Shown here piece after piece: positions 53,269 to 61,154 of a stretch of 64,000 bases of DNA. Numbering within the stretch: the first letter of the stretch is position 1; every line of letters begins with the position of its first letter. Source of the stretch: UBA6244 sp965140775 (GTDB lineage Bacteria; Bacteroidota; Bacteroidia; Bacteroidales; F082); contig OZ223471.1 in the NCBI GenBank assembly GCA_965140775.1, positions 1,116,001 through 1,180,000 on the forward strand, written 5' to 3'. The translations under genes were made by a program, and so were the position numbers. Below the pieces are notes generated by a model. The model worked only from the letters and a program-made list of their open reading frames with translations, was not told the DNA's origin and searched no databases.

Positions 53269-53685
53269 TTATTCTTCTGTTTTTAGTTGACTGATGTCCT
53301 TGAGTTGGGCAATGGAAATGTTGAACACACGGGCGTATTTTTCCAGTGTTTCGTCGGTTAGTTTGGCGAAGTTTTTGGGCTTCAGGTGGCGTTTCACGGT
53401 CCATGTCCACATGCCCATGTATTGAGCTACCAGTTTCACATCCATGATGTTTTTCTCGATGTGGTAGGCAATGGGGCTGAGTTCACCGTCCAACACTTGT
53501 TGCCGGGCGCGGTTTACCTTTTCGTGAACCTGATCCCAGGCTTCTTTGATGACTTCATTTTTTGGATCCCAGCCAACGGATTTTATGGTGGTGAAATTGC
53601 CGTTTTCGTCCAGGGAGTAAACGGGTTCGCGCAGTTTGCCCTGAAGTAAGTTGGCATCGTCTTGGGGTACATCTTTGGCTTTCAC
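53269..53685 (-). CDS. Small protein with XRE-like C-terminal helix-turn-helix
   Basis: A 138-residue protein between the BtrH-type and ApeP-type genes. The C-terminal 55 residues (VKLVAQYMGMWTWTVKRHL, then LTDETLEKYARVFNISIAQL) have the helix pattern of an XRE-type DNA-binding domain, the final part resembling the LAKALNVS-type end. The N-terminal part (AKDVPQDDANLLQGKLREPVYSL) is unfamiliar. It may be a regulator of this operon, or a structural protein using the same fold. Overlap with the upstream gene is four bases. Confidence 0.55.
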   Translation of the reverse strand: MKAKDVPQDDANLLQGKLREPVYSLDENGNFTTIKSVGWDPKNEVIKEAWDQVHEKVNRARQQVLDGELSPIAYHIEKNIMDVKLVAQYMGMWTWTVKRHLKPKNFAKLTDETLEKYARVFNISIAQLKDISQLKTEE

Positions 53686-54137
53686 GAGGTAGTATTGTTA
53701 GTGGTTTTCGATAAAAAGATGGAGAGGTCGGCTTCGGCAATGATTTGTCCGTCCACACGCGTTGTGGCGTGAACAATCATCGCGCCCATTAGTTCGTTTA
53801 CCAAATCTATTTGGGTGACAAGCTGTTGATTTATTTTTGGAAGCTGCTCAATATGAAGTCGTTTGATGGCGCCGATAAAACCAACGGAAGGCTCTTTTCC
53901 TTCCAGTTGAGCGTGATAACCGGCGCGCAGGGCAGCGGTTTGGGCCATGTTTTCCATGATTCCCGGTTCCTGCAAAAACCCATTTTGAACAAAGAGGTTG
54001 CTATCAAGAATCGTCAGGGAGGAAATAGTGGATAGTTCATCGGACGACAACAGTCCGTCCACCATCATCATGGGAGCACGTTGTGGGATGAGCTTTTCAA
54101 TTTGATCACGTCCAAACATCAGGTAGTGGTGGTTCAT
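53682..54137 (-). CDS. ApeP-like 3-hydroxyacyl-ACP dehydratase
   Basis: A 151-residue hotdog protein. I chose ATG 54137 (MNHHYLMFGRDQIEKLIPQR) because TACTTTTG on the minus strand (54156-54163) gives a promoter just upstream; the open frame to 54197 lies beyond it. The segment IPQRAPMMMVDGLLS and LQEPGIMENMAQTAALRAGY, with the conserved Glu, match the ApeP family of aryl-polyene clusters. It is the first gene of a five-gene set with BtrH and the ABC transporter. Confidence 0.75.
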   Translation of the reverse strand: MNHHYLMFGRDQIEKLIPQRAPMMMVDGLLSSDELSTISSLTILDSNLFVQNGFLQEPGIMENMAQTAALRAGYHAQLEGKEPSVGFIGAIKRLHIEQLPKINQQLVTQIDLVNELMGAMIVHATTRVDGQIIAEADLSIFLSKTTNNTTS

Positions 54138-54155
54138 GGTTAGTTTTTGTGGGGT

Positions 54156-54163
54156 CAAAAGTA
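54156..54163 (-). promoter_or_regulatory. -7 element of the ApeP-BtrH-ABC operon
   Basis: The minus strand reads TACTTTTG (TAnnTTTG), 19 bases before the start codon at 54137. A GATCAATGG minisatellite lies about 60 bases upstream. Confidence 0.55.
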
Positions 54164-54220
54164 GGAAAAAAAAAGATGGGGCAGGATCAGAAATCAATTG
54201 GCTGTGTGGTGGGTGGTGGG

Positions 54221-54300
54221 GATCGATGGGATCAATGGGATCAATGGGATCAATGAGATCAATGGATCAGTGGGATCAATGGATTAATGAGATCAGTGGG
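54221..54300. repeat. GATCAATGG minisatellite, about nine copies
   Basis: Nine-base units GATCAATGG, with variants GATCAATGA, GATCAGTGG and GATTAATGA, run for about 80 bases. They lie upstream of the ApeP-operon promoter. Each unit contains GATC. The array could change length by slippage. Confidence 0.85.
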
Positions 54301-54338
54301 GGGAATAGCGCATCATCTTACCGCTTTGCTCAGGCGAG

Positions 54339-54456
54339 GACGAGAAATAGGCACAAGCGGACGCTTGCGCCAGATTGAGAATTCCTCTAGAAAAAATATC
54401 GTGTCGTATCAAAGGACGGACTAGGGGATGGCCTCAAAATATACGATTTTAGGCAC
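54339..54456 (+). repeat. TA-flanking direct repeat, copy A (partial)
   Basis: It matches 55240-55371 with a few differences, beginning GGACGAGAAATAGGCACAAG. It includes the near-perfect hairpin GGCACAAGCG-GA-CGCTTGCGCC (54350-54371), AATATCGTGTCGTATCA and GGACGGACTAGGGGATG. It lies downstream of hicA. DNA from 54457 to 54523 shows a short CTTAAACATACTTAAACGCA repeat and no gene. Confidence 0.8.
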
Positions 54457-54523
54457 TTAAACATACTTAAACGCACTTAAGGCACTCCTTCGATACTGCT
54501 TTTTTCAAAGGATCCCCGGTAAA

Positions 54524-54728
54524 TTACAATTCGGTTTTACGAATGCCTGCTTGTTTGAGGATGGCAAAAAATGTGCCTTTTGGGATATCTTTGTTTCCAT
54601 ATACAGGAACAATAATTGTTTTGTTATTCGTTGGATTGTAATAAACGAAATGACTGCTGTTGGCTCTTTTCAAAATAGTAGCCTTTTAGTTCAAGAATTT
54701 TAATGAGGTTTTTAGCTGAGTAGTTCAC
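54524..54728 (-). pseudogene. hicA: HicA-type mRNA interferase gene with a one-base frameshift
   Basis: The gene starts with GTG at 54728, overlapping the hicB stop. Frame 1 reads VNYSAKNLIKILELKGYYF. After one extra base near 54671 the HicA sequence continues in another frame as KRANSSHFVYYNPTNNKTII, then VPVYGNKDIPKGTFFAILKQ and AGIRKTEL to the stop at 54524. The length (205 = 3x68 + 1) and the catalytic-type His in NSSHFVYY confirm a broken HicA. Without the shift the protein ends early. It is either a real inactivation or a sequencing error. Confidence 0.8.
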
Positions 54729-54952
54729 GCAAATTGAACATTTACTGAGTACTCAAAGGTGTTGTTGTCGTTGGGAATTTCCTCCCCTCTTTCTTTTAAC
54801 TCAACTACATATATTTCAATGGCTTCTTTGGCCATTTCGATGGCATGTTCAATAGTTTCACCATAAGTAATGCAGCCCGGGAGCGATGGAACCGTAACAG
54901 TGTATGTTCCCTCCGGTTCCTTTTTTATCAGAAGTTTGTAGGTGATTTCCAT
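54725..54952 (-). CDS. hicB: HicB-family antitoxin
   Basis: A 75-residue antitoxin of the HicB type. I chose ATG 54952 (MEITYKLLIKKEPEGTYTVT) because the frame further upstream (to 55156) is repeat sequence. The signature is TVPSLPGCITYGETIEHAIEMAKEAIEIYVVELKERGEEIP. It folds as a partial RNase H domain and neutralises the HicA toxin. The toxin gene follows with a GTGA overlap but carries a frameshift. TACTTTTG on the minus strand (55013-55020) lies upstream. Confidence 0.88.
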   Translation of the reverse strand: MEITYKLLIKKEPEGTYTVTVPSLPGCITYGETIEHAIEMAKEAIEIYVVELKERGEEIPNDNNTFEYSVNVQFA

Positions 54953-55007
54953 CTTGGCTTTAAAGGGTTTTAAAGTGCATATTATTCCATCTAAGTATAA
55001 ACGTGCT

Positions 55008-55371
55008 GAAAACAAAAGTAATAAAATTCCTGCTTTTTGGATGAAGAAATATTTGGAATGGTGTTGTGATGTAGAAAGTGGGATGTCGTTGTGATCGATT
55101 GGGGACTGTTCATCCTTCGAAATCGCTTCTTCCAAACTAGGATGAGAAATAGGCACAAGCGGACGCTTGCGCCAGATTGAAAGGATGTCGATGCCAACGA
55201 TGGGGACTGTTGATCCTTCGAAATCGCTTCGTTCAGACTAGGACAAGAAATAGGCACAAGCGGACGCTTGCGCCAGATTGAGGTTTTATTCATAATTCCT
55301 CAAGGAAAAATATCGTGTCGTATCATAGGACGGACTAGGGGATGATCTCAACATCAAGTACTTTAGGCACT
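55008..55371 (+). repeat. TA-flanking direct repeat, copy B (two tandem subunits)
   Basis: The first 71 bases (55008-55078) are identical to 56071-56141. Two copies of the CATCCTTCGAAATCGCTTC block follow, each with the hairpin GGCACAAGCG-GA-CGCTTGCGCC (55152-55173 and 55253-55274). The second then continues like copy A to 55371. This block separates the hicBA and vapBC-like modules. Confidence 0.85.
55013..55020 (-). promoter_or_regulatory. -7 element of the hicBA module, inside the repeat
   Basis: The minus strand reads TACTTTTG (TAnnTTTG), about 60 bases before hicB. The same sequence occurs at the same position of copy C, ahead of vapB. Confidence 0.5.
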
Positions 55372-55413
55372 CACTTCTTCACGCTTCGCTCCATAGAGGT
55401 TAAGTGACGAAGC

Positions 55414-55788
55414 TTACCTTCGATAAAGTTTAAGTTTATCGATGAATTGAAAATCTCTCAGGTTCAGGGTGAAGAGCTCCAAGTCATGAGCTAGAGCACT
55501 AGAAGCAATAAAGCCATCAGGTAAAGTTAGGTTGTGGCTCAAAGAATACTTACTCATAACTTCAAGAAAAACTTCACAGATATTTTTGTCAATGTCGATT
55601 ACGTTCAGGTTGTCAATATCTTTCTTAATCCGGTTAAGTTCCTTTTTGTTCAGCGCGCCATAAATGAGTTCTCCTGCTGTAATAGTGCTAATTGCAATTT
55701 TTTCTTGACCTATCTTTTTTAAGTCAGAAATAATTGCCGGATTATTCTTGTAAAACTCAATAATGACATCCGTATCGCAAAGTATCAT
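55414..55788 (-). CDS. PIN-domain toxin, VapC-like ribonuclease
   Basis: A 124-residue PIN-domain protein. I chose the Met at 55788 (MILCDTDVIIEFYKNNP), because its ATG overlaps the antitoxin stop (ATGA); a Met 15 bases upstream is possible. Acidic residues of the metal site are Asp in CDTDVIIE, Glu in ITAGELIYGA and Asp in LTLPDGFIASSAL, with a closing FTLNLRDFQFI. It would cleave tRNA or mRNA when free of antitoxin. It is paired with the small protein upstream. Confidence 0.88.
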   Translation of the reverse strand: MILCDTDVIIEFYKNNPAIISDLKKIGQEKIAISTITAGELIYGALNKKELNRIKKDIDNLNVIDIDKNICEVFLEVMSKYSLSHNLTLPDGFIASSALAHDLELFTLNLRDFQFIDKLKLYRR

Positions 55789-55994
55789 TTTGTCCTTTTC
55801 CATGCTTGTTTTCTGAGATCATTTGCATTTATTTCACGGTCTGCCCATAGTCCCGCAGAGCTGAAGAAATCGTATTTTGCCAAGTTTTTTTTCTTTTTTA
55901 CAACAGCTACTTCCACAAAATCAAGTTGTTTTATAAGCTGCAAAAGAAATGACAATTTGCTGGAATCCTTTATGTTAAGTACTAGTTGTTTCAT
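55785..55994 (-). CDS. Antitoxin partner of the VapC-like toxin
   Basis: A 69-residue protein. Its C-terminal segment FFSSAGLWADREINANDLRKQAWKR is characteristic of antitoxins that precede PIN toxins in Bacteroidota and is likely the toxin-binding part. The N-terminal 45 residues (KQLVLNIKDSSKLSFLLQLI) have a DNA-binding-domain-like size but I do not recognise the fold. It overlaps the toxin by four bases and likely represses its own promoter. Confidence 0.75.
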   Translation of the reverse strand: MKQLVLNIKDSSKLSFLLQLIKQLDFVEVAVVKKKKNLAKYDFFSSAGLWADREINANDLRKQAWKRTK

Positions 55995-56070
55995 GATGGC
56001 AGGAAGCGTTTTGATATGACTGTTAGATTCAGATAGTTTTATTGGTGAATTGATTAGTTGATGTCACTAT

Positions 56071-56245
56071 GAAAACAAAAGTAATAAAATTCCTGCTTTT
56101 TGGATGAAGAAATATTTGGAATGGTGTTGTGATGTAGAAAGCGGGATGATGATGCCATCGATAGGTACTGTCCATCCTTCGAAATCGCTTCGTTCAGACT
56201 AGGATGAGAAATAGGCACAAGCGGACGCTTGCGCCAGATTGAGCG
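56071..56245 (+). repeat. TA-flanking direct repeat, copy C
   Basis: The first 71 bases (56071-56141) equal those of copy B, and it continues through the GGATGAGAAATAGGCACAAG block with the same hairpin at 56214-56235. After about 56245 it diverges into other DNA. It lies upstream of the VapB-like gene. No gene is visible from 56246 to 56456. Confidence 0.85.
56076..56083 (-). promoter_or_regulatory. -7 element of the vapBC-like module, inside the repeat
   Basis: The minus strand reads TACTTTTG (TAnnTTTG), about 80 bases before the antitoxin start, in the same place in the repeat as the hicBA element. Confidence 0.5.
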
Positions 56246-56456
56246 GACTGTTTATCCTCAATACTGTTTCGTGCAAACCAAGAAAAGAGATCGTTGAACA
56301 CCGAAAATGGATTAACAGTTTGCCCGTCTTTGAGGCGGAGTGATGAACCCTGAAGTAATACAACAATCCAACTTTGAACACTTTGGTTGCTGTTTTATCC
56401 TATGGTGGTCGGGCCAAAGTGAGTGGCCTTCAACGCCATCACAAATCAGGCAACAT

Positions 56457-57593
56457 TTATACCACTGTCATCAACATGTAAGTGTATGAAAACCTTGCGC
56501 TTTCGGGCACCATCACCAACAGGCGGTGGCCGGTTTTGAGTTGGCCGGAGTGAAGAAGTTCTTCAATCATCAGAAGTGCCGATGCAGCGCCCACATTGCC
56601 CACGTGGGGCAGGTTCATAAACCATTTTTTTTCGGGGATATTGATGCCGGCTTCGGCAAATGCTTTCACAGCCTGGTCGCGGAAAAACATGGACGACAAA
56701 TGGGGCAAAAAGAAATCGATGGAATTTTCGTCCAGTTGTTTTTCTGCCATGATTATTTGCAAGTGTTTCAAACCGGTTTGGATCACGTGTTTTTGCAACA
56801 GCTTGGCGTCTTGCTTCATGCTAAATGCCGACTCACGTGCTTGCCTTTCGGCAGAAAGTTCACGCCATCCGGTTAGGCTTCCGTCCTTTTCTTTAACGGC
56901 TCCGGCGTACATACAGCTTTCAATTTCGCCGGCCCAGCTTTTTACGTCTATCCATTCGATGCGCAGGTTTGTGCGTCCTGATTCGGGTTGTTTGCTGAGC
57001 AGGGCGGCGGCTGCGCCATCGGAGAGCATCCAACGCAGGAAATCTTTTTCGAAGGCGATATAGGGATTCTGTTCAATTTCGAGACGTTTGTCGATTTCTT
57101 CCTGAAAGTTGCGGGCATGCATCCACGACGACATGGTTTCGGAAGCCACATTCACAGCCAAGTTGGCTTCTTCAGCTTTAATGGCCAGATAGGCGTATTT
57201 CAGCGAAAGCATACCTGAGTTGCAGGTGCCATGTGCCGACATCACTTCCACGGGTTTGCTTCCCAGTTCGCCATGAACCATCAGCGCGTGAGCAGGTTGC
57301 AGTGCGTCGGGTGAGGTGGTTCCGGCAGTCAGGAGGTCGATGTTCTCCATGGTCAGGTCGTTGCCCAGCACTTTTTTTACGGCCATGGCCGAAATTTGGG
57401 CATTGGTGTGGGTAATATTTCCTTGTTTGTCAAGGGCATAATAGCGGCTTTTTATCCTGTTATTACGCAGAATCAGCGCTTTACTTTTTGAACTATTTTC
57501 ATTGATTTTGCCCAGATACAGTTCCATGTCTTCGTTGGGTACCGGGTTGTTGGGTAAAAATTTCTCTATTCGTGTTATGTAAACCTCCCTCAT
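56457..57593 (-). CDS. darB: DarB-like beta-ketoacyl-ACP synthase III
   Basis: A 378-residue KASIII-type enzyme. I chose ATG 57593 (MREVYITRIEKFLPNNPVPN) over a TTG seven codons upstream, because family members begin there. Catalytic Cys in SAHGTCNSGMLSLKYA (about 115), His in FFLPHLSSMFF (about 300) and Asn in HVGNVGAASALLM (about 340). With DarA it condenses two acyl thioesters to a dialkylresorcinol precursor, the lipid part of flexirubin-type pigments. It directly follows darA. A toxin-antitoxin island lies downstream. Confidence 0.85.
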   Translation of the reverse strand: MREVYITRIEKFLPNNPVPNEDMELYLGKINENSSKSKALILRNNRIKSRYYALDKQGNITHTNAQISAMAVKKVLGNDLTMENIDLLTAGTTSPDALQPAHALMVHGELGSKPVEVMSAHGTCNSGMLSLKYAYLAIKAEEANLAVNVASETMSSWMHARNFQEEIDKRLEIEQNPYIAFEKDFLRWMLSDGAAAALLSKQPESGRTNLRIEWIDVKSWAGEIESCMYAGAVKEKDGSLTGWRELSAERQARESAFSMKQDAKLLQKHVIQTGLKHLQIIMAEKQLDENSIDFFLPHLSSMFFRDQAVKAFAEAGINIPEKKWFMNLPHVGNVGAASALLMIEELLHSGQLKTGHRLLVMVPESARFSYTYMLMTVV

Positions 57594-57614
57594 GCTATCT
57601 TCGGTTAATTCCAA

Positions 57615-58529
57615 TCACTTGAGTGATACGGATTGATGGTATTTCATTTTTAATTTGATTTGATGGTAAAACAGGGGATAGGTCAGGTAAAAAACCAACG
57701 ATACCAAAGGCGAAACGATGAAAATGACAAATAACAAATAGTATTTGAACATCATCAGACGGAACAACCGTTTGGGATTTCCGGGTTCGCCTTTTTTTAG
57801 TACCATATTCGACCAGATTTTAAATATCTTCTTTCCCTTGTTTTCGGTGGAAACCACGTTGGCATCCAACTCAACAGCTTTTAATTCAATCAGTTTGTCT
57901 TGAAGTCCTGTGAAATTATTGGTTAACACGGCTTCCAAAATGGGGGTTCCAAATCTTTGTGCTTTTTCAATGTCCTCGTCGGACACGCCCGGTTTTGGGA
58001 ATATCCCCAGATATTTATCTTTTTTTCCGGTGCCCATCCAATAAATGATGGTTACCACACTCAACAGGTTGTTGTGGCGGTCGCGAAGGGAGATGTTGCC
58101 CACCAGATTTCCGCCATTATGCGCAATCATCCTTTTGATGTCTTCCTGGGCATTCACCCACATGTTGCGCGATCCGATAACCGTTACCACAGGCGTATCT
58201 TTCATTACCATGGCGGCTTCCTTCGATTTTAAAAAGGAGGTCATGGGTATGGGTGGCGACAAAAACCAAACGGGATAACCCAGAATGATCAGGTCGAATT
58301 TTTCTTTGGGATCGAACTTCATGGGTGCCAGGGGTGCCGGTATCATCTCTACCGATTCGGGCATGGCATCATAAAAATCCATCCCTTTCCAGGGAAAAGG
58401 AAACGCCGGAATGGGAACTAATTGCTCTACCACCAGCTCTGCCTGTCCCGCCATCGGGGAGGTGATGTTGGAAACGATCTCGTCCAACTGGCCTGATTGT
58501 GAATAGGTAACAATTAATATTCTGGGCAT
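57615..58529 (-). CDS. darA: DarA-like dialkylresorcinol condensing enzyme
   Basis: A 304-residue protein. It begins with a flavodoxin-like segment (RILIVTYSQSGQLDEIVSN) and the middle FDLIILGYPVWFLSPPIP fits the same family. The C-terminal 60 residues contain membrane helices (YLLFVIFIVSPLVSLVFYLT). This arrangement is that of DarA-type dialkylresorcinol condensing/aromatising enzymes. It is followed 21 bases later by darB, so both are made together. Confidence 0.82.
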   Translation of the reverse strand: MPRILIVTYSQSGQLDEIVSNITSPMAGQAELVVEQLVPIPAFPFPWKGMDFYDAMPESVEMIPAPLAPMKFDPKEKFDLIILGYPVWFLSPPIPMTSFLKSKEAAMVMKDTPVVTVIGSRNMWVNAQEDIKRMIAHNGGNLVGNISLRDRHNNLLSVVTIIYWMGTGKKDKYLGIFPKPGVSDEDIEKAQRFGTPILEAVLTNNFTGLQDKLIELKAVELDANVVSTENKGKKIFKIWSNMVLKKGEPGNPKRLFRLMMFKYYLLFVIFIVSPLVSLVFYLTYPLFYHQIKLKMKYHQSVSLK

Positions 58530-58626
58530 TCTTCCAAAAAGATTAAAGATGCGAATTTAGGGATTATCTTTTGAATATGTATGCTTTGAGTTAAAATTGC
58601 CGCATTGTCATGCTCATGACCTAACT

Positions 58627-59091
58627 TTAAAGTTTTTCCAGCTCTTTTTTATAGTCTTTGGAAAACATCAGGGGGATGGCGATGGCGGTGTTTTTGGTCA
58701 CTTCAAAGGTGGCTTTTTTAAATTTGGGAGGCTGTGGGATGCCGGGTGGTGGATAATTGGAAATGCCCACGGGCTCTGCCGGAATACCAAATTCTTTGGT
58801 GGTCAGCTTTCCGGTGCCGTCGATATCCTGAAACATGGCGATGGCGTAGGTGCCTGCCGGTACTTTTTTAAACTTAACGGTCAGGGTTTCTTTGTTGGGC
58901 ACCACATGTAGCGAATCGAAGGCTTTTTTCGACTTAAAAGATTCTTCATCGGCGTAAAGACCAATGATTAAGGGCGCTTTCATGGTTTCGATGCGCGAAA
59001 TGGTTACTGAAATGGTATAGGTTTTTTGGGCATTCAATCCCGCCATCAGCAAAAAAAATGTAAGACCAAGCAATAGTTTTTTTATCATCAT
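58627..59091 (-). CDS. Exported DUF2141-family protein
   Basis: A 154-residue protein with a signal peptide (IKKLLLGLTFFLLMAGLNAQ) and a beta-sandwich-type domain: YTISVTISRIETMKAPLIIGLY, then VKFKKVPAGTYAIAMFQDIDGTGKL, then FGIPAEPVGISNYP, which are conserved DUF2141 features. Such proteins occur in carotenoid- and pigment-type clusters but have no established activity. It lies 8 bases after the ligase gene and about 100 before darA. Confidence 0.8.
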   Translation of the reverse strand: MMIKKLLLGLTFFLLMAGLNAQKTYTISVTISRIETMKAPLIIGLYADEESFKSKKAFDSLHVVPNKETLTVKFKKVPAGTYAIAMFQDIDGTGKLTTKEFGIPAEPVGISNYPPPGIPQPPKFKKATFEVTKNTAIAIPLMFSKDYKKELEKL

Positions 59092-59099
59092 TTTAGGTG

Positions 59100-60401
59100 T
59101 TATTCTTCGTTACGTTTGTCAACAAAAACAATTGGTTTTCTGGAGGTTTCGGGCATTTGCATGGAGGCTATTTCGGTGGGGGTAAAAAAATCGATTTCGG
59201 GAGCTACCCTGAGTTTGGCCCTGAAATGGTCTTTGATGCGCTTTTCCATTTCTGAGTTGGCCTGTTTACAACCTGCCTTTACCAGAATTTCATCGGTTCC
59301 CAAGGCATTGGTATAGACCTCAACGATGTAGTTTTCTATTTGTGAAATCTCGTTCAATACATCGTAAATGGCAGGTGGATAGAGGGTTGTTCCTTTCAGT
59401 TTAATCATTTGTTGTTTGCGCCCGATGACGGGTCCCAGTCTGATGGTGGTGCGCCCACAGGAGCAGGCTTCGGTGTGGTGATGGCAAATGTCTCCGGTTT
59501 TGAAACGTAGCAGGGGCATGGCTTCCACGCCCAGGGTAGTGATGGTGACTTCACCCGGTTGTCCTTCGGCAACGGGTTGGTTGTTTTCGTCCAGAAACTC
59601 CACGATAATCATTTCCGGATGGTGGTGACCGCCCTGCCCGGCTTCACATTCGGTAAAGGCGGTTCCCATTTCGGTGGAGGCGTAGGTGCTGTACAGTTTG
59701 ATGTCCCATTGGTCGGTTATTTTTTTGCCCAGGGTATTGAGTGTGAAGTCGTTGTTGCGAATGGGTTCGCCAATGCAAACGGCTTTTTTTACGCCCAGTT
59801 CATGGTAGTTGATGCCCTGTTTTTTAGCATATTCAATAAGTTTAGGAATAAAAGAGGGCACTGTGATGAGTCCGTTGGGCTTAAACTTTTTCATGCTTTC
59901 AAACTGCAACTCCTGCAATCCCGGACCGCTGCGGATGATGCCTGCTCCCAATCTGCGAAGTCCTAAAAAATAGGCCATCCCTGCCATGAACCTTTTGTCG
60001 AGGGTAACCATCAGTTGAAAAACATCGTCTTGGGTGGCATTGGCGCACGAAAACGACATGTACTCGTTGTAGGCCAGTCGGTCGAGGTCGTTGTTGGTCA
60101 TGGCAAAAGTCACCGGCTCGCCCATGGTGCCGCTGGTAGTAACATAATCCACAATGGCTCTGCGGTCGACACATAGAAAATCGTCGTTGTATTGTTGCAG
60201 GTCGTCTTTGGTTGTCACCGGAATGTCAATTAAATCGTCAATACGGGTAATCTTACTAAAATCCAGACCATTGGAGCGGAACCTGTTTTGATAAAATTTG
60301 GAATGGGCGGCCAAATAATTCATCAATTCTACCAGTCTTTCCGATTGATAGGCTTTAATTTCTTGTGGAGATTTGGTTTCGATTTCAGGAACGTAGGACA
60401 T
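59100..60401 (-). CDS. Adenylate-forming aryl/acyl ligase, phenylacetate-CoA-ligase type
   Basis: A 433-residue AMP-binding enzyme. I chose ATG 60401 (MSYVPEIETKSPQEIKAYQSE) over a GTG ten codons upstream. The adenylation motif is VDYVTTSGTMGEPVTFAMTN (about residue 85), followed by LYSTYASTEMGTAF and LLRFKTGDICHHH, with GRKQQMIKLKGTTLYPPAI near the C-terminus. A HHHTEACSCGRTTIRLGP segment may bind zinc. It would activate an aromatic or fatty acid as CoA or ACP thioester for the DarA/DarB or polyene pathway. It heads the darA/darB block. Confidence 0.8.
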   Translation of the reverse strand: MSYVPEIETKSPQEIKAYQSERLVELMNYLAAHSKFYQNRFRSNGLDFSKITRIDDLIDIPVTTKDDLQQYNDDFLCVDRRAIVDYVTTSGTMGEPVTFAMTNNDLDRLAYNEYMSFSCANATQDDVFQLMVTLDKRFMAGMAYFLGLRRLGAGIIRSGPGLQELQFESMKKFKPNGLITVPSFIPKLIEYAKKQGINYHELGVKKAVCIGEPIRNNDFTLNTLGKKITDQWDIKLYSTYASTEMGTAFTECEAGQGGHHHPEMIIVEFLDENNQPVAEGQPGEVTITTLGVEAMPLLRFKTGDICHHHTEACSCGRTTIRLGPVIGRKQQMIKLKGTTLYPPAIYDVLNEISQIENYIVEVYTNALGTDEILVKAGCKQANSEMEKRIKDHFRAKLRVAPEIDFFTPTEIASMQMPETSRKPIVFVDKRNEE

Positions 60402-60569
60402 GCGCGGGTTAGTTTGAAAAAATTTTAACACGCTTCACTCAGGTGGCGCGTTTATCAGGCTAAATTACAGAATATTTTTTTATTTGGGCAGGCCTTCTCC
60501 AAAAGGGAGCGGCGTTTTGTCGGCATTCCGGCTTTTGGAATAAACAACCAAATGAAGCAGGAAGGATGG

Positions 60570-61154
60570 TTATTTTTTAAATATTTGTACGACAATTATT
60601 TGTGCTGATTTTACCACCTTTATCTGACATGTTGGCATGATGGATTTCGAAATTGAAATAAGACCTCCATTTGGAATTCGGTGGTTTTGATTGCTTTTAG
60701 AAAGCGTGATGATTCCCGAAAACACATACACCAACAGGTGGATACATTGTTTCTCGGTAGTAATGGCCTCCATTTGTGATGTGTCCAGCCTTTTGGCTGT
60801 GATTGTCCCCCGATACCCGGGGCCGGTCATCAGATTAAAATCTGTACAGAAACCAATGGAAGTAGTGTTCCAATCTCCTTCAAAAGCATCCTGATCGAAT
60901 TTGTTGAGCAGCACGCTGTGGTGGTTTTCGTGAATCAATTGCAGGCTACCGTCCAGAATCATTAACTTTCGTGAAAAGCCCGGAAGTTTTGTAAACTCCG
61001 ACGCTTTCACTTCCACGGTGGCACTACTCAAACGGTAGTCGAAATCCCGACGGGCATAGCTGGCTTCCGATGGATGAATATACAACTGAGTGGTGGTTCC
61101 ACCTGCCCAGACATTGGTTGGCATCTCGTCGGGTTGAGTTATATTAATTTTCAT
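60570..61154 (-). CDS. HutD/Ves-family protein
   Basis: A 194-residue cupin-like protein of the HutD/Ves type. Recognisable segments are MPTNVWAGGTTTQLYIHP (residues 12-29), DFDYRLSSATVEVKASEFTKLPG and RKLMILDGSLQLIHENHH. E. coli Ves is cold-induced and HutD occurs in histidine-use operons, but the biochemical function is undefined. It starts one base after the end of the SMR transporter gene, so they form a two-gene operon. Confidence 0.8.
   Translation of the reverse strand: MKINITQPDEMPTNVWAGGTTTQLYIHPSEASYARRDFDYRLSSATVEVKASEFTKLPGFSRKLMILDGSLQLIHENHHSVLLNKFDQDAFEGDWNTTSIGFCTDFNLMTGPGYRGTITAKRLDTSQMEAITTEKQCIHLLVYVFSGIITLSKSNQNHRIPNGGLISISKSIMPTCQIKVVKSAQIIVVQIFKK

Noticed and set aside
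54136..54378. Plus-strand reading frame with a GSMGSMGSM repeat
   Set aside because: It is the translation of the GATCAATGG minisatellite with no start signal or homology.
55008..56245. Integron with attC sites
   Set aside because: The repeats carry hairpins but no attC R/L boxes that I can recognise, and no integrase is in the window. The cassette idea is kept only as a hypothesis.
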